DNA from: DASYAN01 sp036501345
GTDB taxonomy: Bacteria; Chloroflexota; Ktedonobacteria; Ktedonobacterales; Ktedonobacteraceae
Assembly: GCA_036501345.1 (NCBI GenBank)
Contig: DASYAN010000064.1
Span: 1-10,315, forward strand
DNA length: 10,315 nt
Direction: 5' to 3'
A model generated the notes under the pieces. It ran no database searches and was not told the DNA's origin. It was given only the letters and a program-made list of their open reading frames with translations. Below are positions 7,039 through 10,315 of this stretch, piece after piece; position 1 is the stretch's first letter; each line of letters begins with the position of its first letter. Both the position numbers and the translations under genes were made by a program.

Positions 7039-7232
7039 AGTATTGGCTCCTTCGATGGTGCATCTTGAGGTTCCCTTGAAAAACACAACTTCTGGAACTG
7101 TCCAGAACACAGGTATCGAAACTGCTCCAGCGTGGTCGACTCATCAGGAAACAGGCGTGTGTTTGGATCTCTGTCAACCCGAATAGTTCCATCCCTATGA
7201 TGGCTGTAATTCAATATATCTATAGAGGGCAT
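6996..7232 (-). CDS. Possible small ORF upstream of and overlapping the giant gene
   Basis: From ATG 7232 this frame encodes 78 residues beginning MPSIDILNYSHHRDGTIRVD; a GTG at 7256 would add 8 residues (VRGLWGFE). The sequence looks protein-like, with a mixed hydrophobic and charged pattern ('TRLFPDESTTLEQFRYL'). It ends at 6996, overlapping the start of the giant gene by 43 bases in a different frame, as in translationally coupled pairs. GGGG lies 7 bases upstream of ATG 7232. I do not recognise a family. It could be a partner of the giant protein, or a relic of the giant gene's leader. Confidence 0.35.
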   Translation of the reverse strand: MPSIDILNYSHHRDGTIRVDRDPNTRLFPDESTTLEQFRYLCSGQFQKLCFSREPQDAPSKEPILWIDYRGIYHRVLA

Positions 7233-7299
7233 TTCAAAACCCCAAAGCCCTCTCACTATCGGGCTTCAGTAGAAAGGATACCTAAGAGGAACTGTTTTT

Positions 7300-7490
7300 T
7301 GTAGGGAAAAAGCGGACATCTTGCGCAAAAAATCAGACATCTTTGAAATAGGACATCTTGCGCGAGGGCGGACATCTTTGATACAGGGCAAGTAGGACCG
7401 GCTTCTCTGTCTTCTGGTAACACTCAAAATATTGTCGTGCCTCCTCCTCCAGTTCAACAACAGGGACAAAGCTGGTTGAGCAGGATTGCC
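7300..7490 (-). mobile_element. Possible truncated insertion sequence end
   Basis: From 7300 the plus strand begins TGTAGGGAAAAAGCGGACAT and continues into four spaced GGACATCTT-type repeats. A TG/CA terminus with several internal repeats is the style of IS21-like ends. On the minus strand, a frame ending at 7333 reads 'ELEEEARQYFECYQKTEKPV' and 'LLALYQRCPPSR', plausible as a transposase C-terminus. No second end, target duplication or catalytic domain is visible, so only a fragment would remain. The family is inferred from style, not from a match. Confidence 0.3.
7314..7382. repeat. Four alternating GGACATCTT repeats
   Basis: Copies lie at 7314, 7335 (AGACATCTT), 7351 and 7370. They alternate between GGACATCTTGCGC (7314, 7351) and (A/G)GACATCTTTGA (7335, 7370), so the array is a roughly 37-bp composite unit present twice. 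Spacings are 21, 16 and 19 bp. They may be transposase-binding repeats of an IS end, or iterons of a replication origin next to the primase gene. Confidence 0.7.
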
Positions 7491-7519
7491 AATTTCGGCG
7501 GACAATAGGAAAGCTTCTT

Positions 7520-7548
7520 GCACGCCTGCACGCCTGCACGCCGCACGC
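7520..7548 (+). repeat. Short GCACGCCT tandem repeat
   Basis: Two perfect copies of GCACGCCT are followed by GCACGCC and GCACGC. It lies upstream of the primase start I chose, within a possible N-terminal extension that would encode a Cys/Ala/Arg-rich stretch. Probably a slippage product. Confidence 0.6.
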
Positions 7549-7617
7549 GCACAGATGAACAGGCGTGTACACCCTCTTTTTCGGGCTTCTCACACCTCTG
7601 AGAAAGGACGTCTGATT

Positions 7618-8595
7618 GTGACTCACATCACCACAGCATTGCTTGATCCCTTCATCGCCTCGTGTGTGGGTCGGCGCAATGATTACGCTCTTCAGGTACC
7701 GGATGGTCGCTATACTCGTGTTGGGACCGATCTCACCTATGAAATCTTGTTCTGGCATCTGGAAGGGAGACAGACACTTGGTACCTATATCATTAATGAA
7801 CTGGATCAATGCACCTTTGCGGTTTTCGATAGCGATGTCTCAACTGGTTTGCTTGATTTGGCTACTGTTCAAACGAACCTGACCACCAACGGTATCCTCT
7901 CCTATCTGGAACTATCACGGCGTGGTGCTCACCTGTGGGTCTTTTTCTCTGAGCCAACCTCTCCGGCGCTTGTACGTACCTGGCTCTTGCCTTTCTGTCC
8001 GGCAGGTGTGGAATTCTATCCCAAACAAGAGGCTGCCAGCTGGGAACATCCTGGTTCTCTGATCCGTCTGCCGCTGGGTGTGCATCTGCGGTCCGGCGAA
8101 CGCTATCCTTTTATCACGCTCGTCGATGGTCACCCGCTCCCGCTCTTCTCATCGGTGGTCGATGCGCTCGGCTGGTTCGGGGCGATCGATCGAGCTCTGG
8201 TTCCTTCTGCATCAACCATCTTGCTTCAACGCGATAACGGTAGCCGACCAACCCAACAAAACATATCCTTCAAAAAAAGTGAGCCTACCACAACAGTTGA
8301 GCCAACAAGGACTATTCGGGACTGGTGTACCACACAAGATGCATTTTCCGTGATTGGCAAATATGTCTGCCTTGATGAGAGAGGTATGGGATGTTGTCCG
8401 TTTGGCTGGCATCATAACGATGGTCAAGATAGTCATCCGTCGTTTCTGGTCTATCAGCCGTCTCCCCCTGATATCTGTTGCTGGTACTGCCATGTCTGGC
8501 AACAGGGTGGGTCGCTCTTTGATTTTCTGCGCTTGTACTACGCATTCGATGCTAGTGAGCTCTGGCATTGCCTCCTAGCAGGTTTCCAGTTCTGA
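7618..8595 (+). CDS. Archaeo-eukaryotic-type primase (TOTE-like) fused to a CHC2 zinc finger
   Basis: This 325-residue protein is probably a replication primase of an integrative or plasmid-derived element. 'PFIASCVGRRNDYALQ' and 'HLEGRQTLGTYII' precede the metal-binding 'FAVFDSD' (D71, D73), then 'SRRGAHLWVFF' (100-110, catalytic His region) and 'VEFYPKQ...GSLIRLPLGVH' (131-156), the order seen in AEP primases of TOTE conflict systems. After a linker comes a DnaG-type CHC2 zinc domain: 'CCPFGWHHNDGQDSHPSF' (259-276), 'CCWYC' (287-291), then 'GGSLFDFLRLYY'. Likely ligands are C260, H265 or H266, C288 and C291. GTG 7618 is chosen because AAAGGA lies 9 bases upstream. ATG 7555 and an earlier TTG lack such a site and would add low-complexity residues. 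Located just before a Rep_trans-like initiator and an integrase. Confidence 0.8.
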   Translation: MTHITTALLDPFIASCVGRRNDYALQVPDGRYTRVGTDLTYEILFWHLEGRQTLGTYIINELDQCTFAVFDSDVSTGLLDLATVQTNLTTNGILSYLELSRRGAHLWVFFSEPTSPALVRTWLLPFCPAGVEFYPKQEAASWEHPGSLIRLPLGVHLRSGERYPFITLVDGHPLPLFSSVVDALGWFGAIDRALVPSASTILLQRDNGSRPTQQNISFKKSEPTTTVEPTRTIRDWCTTQDAFSVIGKYVCLDERGMGCCPFGWHHNDGQDSHPSFLVYQPSPPDICCWYCHVWQQGGSLFDFLRLYYAFDASELWHCLLAGFQF

Positions 8596-8609
8596 GAGGG
8601 AAAGTTCCA

Positions 8610-8637
8610 AGCGGTGGAGCAAGTAAACCCCACCGCT
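8610..8637. other. Stem-loop upstream of the initiator gene (candidate nick or origin site)
   Basis: AGCGGTGG and CCACCGCT form an 8-bp perfect stem around a 12-base loop, 15 bases after the primase stop. No T-run follows on either side, so a terminator is unlikely. Rolling-circle initiators often act at a hairpin near their own gene, so this could be a double-strand origin or oriT, but no conserved nick sequence is recognisable. Confidence 0.4.
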
Positions 8638-8699
8638 CAAAATACATTGCGTCTGCATGATGGCTGTACATTTTATCGAAGCTTTTAGGAGAGAGTGCT

Positions 8700-10142
8700 A
8701 TGGAAAGTCTAGTCAAGATCCTTGGTGCCTTTATAGATACGCTGGTGCTCAATGTGTATCCAGCTGATGCCACATTTCAAGTCGAAGAGCGGCGTATTGA
8801 TTCGCTCTTGCGAGAAGAGTTAACACTCTTGAAAGAGCAAGCATAAGAGCTTGAGGAAGATTTCCCGACTCGCTTCGCCTTCAATGGAGCTCCATTGCTC
8901 ATGCGTGCCAAAGGGGGTGACGGCTTTAATTGGATCATGCATAATCACTGGCTCACTGTTGCGGTCAATCGCAGTTCCAAATCACAAATCCTGGCGCAAG
9001 TGCGTTGTTCCTCCGCCTACTTGTGGCGTGTGCGCGACCTGGGTCAGATTCTCGTTGATGTGCATCAGTTCCTCATCTCCATCTTTGGCGAATATATCAC
9101 GCTGCATGTCTCCAGTTGTGATTTAGCGGTCGATGTCACCGGATTGGATTTGAGCTCAGTCCAACAGGTCAAAGAGCATTTTGTCTCACGTGCTCAACTC
9201 ACCGGGTTAATCCCATCTTCCGTTGCTGATGATGGCATGATTGATGGTCCTGACTCCATTAAACAGCGCTGGGGTCGTATTACTGGCCTGCCCTTTGGTG
9301 CTCGTGGTGGTGCGCTCTCGGCATTGATCTATGACAAGACGCATGAGATCAAATACAAATCTCCAGAAAAAGCATGGTTTCATGATCTGTAGCTCTCCGT
9401 CAAGGATGAGAAGGGTGAATCGGTATGGGATAGTGAAGCTCCTGTCTGGCGTATCGAAGTGCGTTACAAGCGGCAAGCCTTGAATGAAATGCTGCAAGAG
9501 GGCGTCTTCCATGGTATTGATAACGCCTATAATCTCGAAGAACGGCTTCCAGGTCTGTGGTCCTATGCGGTGGGTCACGTTGATGGTGGTGAGGATAGTC
9601 TCCCTGATGGCTGGCTGCGCTATGTGATCCCTACAGATGATACGAACCGCTCACGCTGGCCTGTGCATCCTGACTGGCAAGTCATTCAATCGGCCTTTGC
9701 TCCTCCTGTCCTTCCAGAATCTGACTATGAGCGAGAGGAACGAGAGCAAGAAGAATTGCTTCAACTGGTAGACGCGGAGTTAGAGGCTCGTCCTTGGAAG
9801 GATACATCCAGGATGAAACGGTATCAAACCTCTTCGGCCTCTGATCCTGCTCCGGTTCTCCTGCCTGCTCTCCCGTTGGATTTGGCTCCCTTTATGCGCC
9901 GTCGTCGCTATCAGGTGAATCTGCGTCGCATGATCGCACAGATTGCCGGGTGTTCGATTACGACTGAGGCATGGCGTCCAGCTGGTCGGCTCGCTGATGC
10001 TCAACCTGATCTTTCGGATACGTTCCACTTTCTCTATGAGGAGGTCGAAAGCTATCTCGAAGAGAAAAAGCGTGATTTTAACACATTAGTTCAGAAAAAG
10101 CGTGTTTTCTACTCTGTCGAAAAAGAAAAGGCTATTGCCTAG
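8700..10142 (+). pseudogene. Rep_trans-like rolling-circle initiator/relaxase gene with two in-frame stops
   Basis: One frame runs from ATG 8700 (AGGAGAG just upstream) to TAG 10140-10142, 480 codons, interrupted only by TAA 8844-8846 (codon 49) and TAG 9390-9392 (codon 231). The text around both is continuous: 'LLKEQA*ELEEDFPTRFAFNG' and 'PEKAWFHDL*LSVKDEKGE'. Family features resemble replication initiation factor (Rep_trans) proteins such as those of Tn916-type ICEs: 'CDLAVDVTG' (140-148), 'IYDKTHEIKYKS' (210-221) and 'WRIEVRYKR' (250-258). The C-terminus is basic and charged. The intact protein would nick DNA to start rolling-circle replication or transfer. As written, the longest uninterrupted pieces would be roughly 180-250 residues, so the product is probably inactive unless stops are read through or the mutations are sequencing errors. 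Located between the primase and the integrase. Confidence 0.8.
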
Positions 10143-10146
10143 GAGG
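10141..10146 (+). promoter_or_regulatory. Ribosome binding site overlapping the initiator stop codon
   Basis: AGGAGG shares two bases with the TAG stop of the initiator gene and lies 6 bases before the integrase ATG. This perfect Shine-Dalgarno sequence fixes the integrase start and suggests that the two genes were translated from one message. Confidence 0.8.
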
Positions 10147-10152
10147 GACCCT

Positions 10153-10315
10153 ATGAAGATAAGTAAAGCCATCAAAGGTTATATTCTTGATTGCCGTACA
10201 CGTGGTCGTAGTGAACGTACTATTGAGTGGTATGAACAAAAGCTAAATGTCCTTACTCATTGGATGAGTGAAGAAGAAGAGGTTACCACTCTGGAAGAAG
10301 TAACCATCCTCCATT
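10153..10315 (+). CDS. Tyrosine recombinase (phage/ICE-type integrase), N-terminal part only
   Basis: The first 54 codons are present before the window ends. 'IKGYILDCRTRGRSERTIEW' and 'YEQKLNVLTHWM' match the N-terminal SAM-like core-binding domain of XerC/XerD-type integrases ('f...r...g.s..T...Y...L..f..w'). The catalytic domain (R-H-R-Y) would lie beyond the window, so activity cannot be judged. It directly follows the broken initiator gene, with only ten bases between stop and start. Such rep-int pairs are typical of integrative elements, where the integrase excises and inserts the element at an attachment site. No attachment site is visible here. Confidence 0.8.
   Translation, partial: MKISKAIKGYILDCRTRGRSERTIEWYEQKLNVLTHWMSEEEEVTTLEEVTILH

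Larger units (their letters stand above)
7039..7617. other. Divergent region between the giant gene and the primase
   Basis: This stretch carries, in order, the ribosome binding site of the giant gene (7047-7053), the possible small ORF up to 7256, a 6-bp stem AAGCCC/GGGCTT (7245-7266), the IS-end-like repeats (7314-7382), a minus-strand peptide-like tail (7333 to about 7490) and GCACGCCT repeats (7520-7548). Promoters for both divergent genes should lie here, but I could not pick out hexamers with confidence. Confidence 0.5.

Noticed and set aside
7039..7110. 24-residue N-terminal extension of the giant protein from the ATG at 7110
   Set aside because: The ATG at 7038 has GAAGGAG 8 bases upstream, whereas I see no comparable support for the earlier start, and the extension would overlap more of the small upstream ORF.
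7333..7809. 158-codon minus-strand ORF opposite the primase start
   Set aside because: Its N-terminal half is antisense to clear primase coding sequence. Only the last ~50 codons look protein-like and are treated under the IS fragment.
8844..9392. Stop-codon recoding (selenocysteine, pyrrolysine or amber suppression) in the initiator gene
   Set aside because: The two stops differ (TAA and TAG), no recoding hairpin or special tRNA is visible, and the gene itself ends in TAG. Simple nonsense mutation is more economical.

Overview
The window looks like bacterial chromosome from a soil-type Gram-positive-like or Chloroflexota (Ktedonobacteria-like) organism. That guess rests only on general gene style: a TetR plus isoprenylcysteine methyltransferase-like pair, and a primase/initiator/integrase module with moderate GC. 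No rRNA, tRNA or other clear taxonomic marker is present, so the assignment is weak. I see no CRISPR array.

Left part (1-2677, all plus strand): the 3' end of a VOC (glyoxalase/bleomycin-resistance fold) gene, then about 450 bases without a convincing gene. A TetR-family regulator follows, with a consensus-like promoter flanked by two copies of a TTGTCA-N3-TGACAA dyad, so autorepression is likely. Next comes a membrane protein of the isoprenylcysteine carboxyl methyltransferase (ICMT/PEMT-like) family, probably co-regulated with tetR. Beyond it lies a small degraded coding region in which one missing A would restore an open frame of about 74 codons.

Middle part (2830-7256, minus strand): one very large gene encoding about 1402 residues. 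Its N-terminus is a low-complexity array of 79-residue (237-bp) repeats, followed by a long charged coiled coil containing perfectly phased 21-residue (63-bp) repeats. The C-terminal 300 residues are globular and contain a Fic-like signature (HxxxDANGR). Base composition changes sharply along the gene, from GC-rich repeats to an extremely AT-rich coiled coil, and differs from all neighbours. A small ORF may precede and overlap it. This is the most unusual object in the window: an effector-like or defence-like protein that I cannot assign to a known family.

Right part (7300-10315, plus strand): a candidate IS end with four GGACATCTT-type repeats, then a replication/integration module. The module consists of an archaeo-eukaryotic-type primase (TOTE-like) fused to a C-terminal CHC2 zinc finger, a hairpin, a Rep_trans-like rolling-circle initiator/relaxase gene broken by two in-frame stop codons, and the start of a tyrosine recombinase whose ribosome binding site overlaps the initiator stop codon. 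Together these suggest an integrative element (ICE/AICE-like) that has probably lost autonomous replication, with the giant coiled-coil gene as possible cargo or neighbour.
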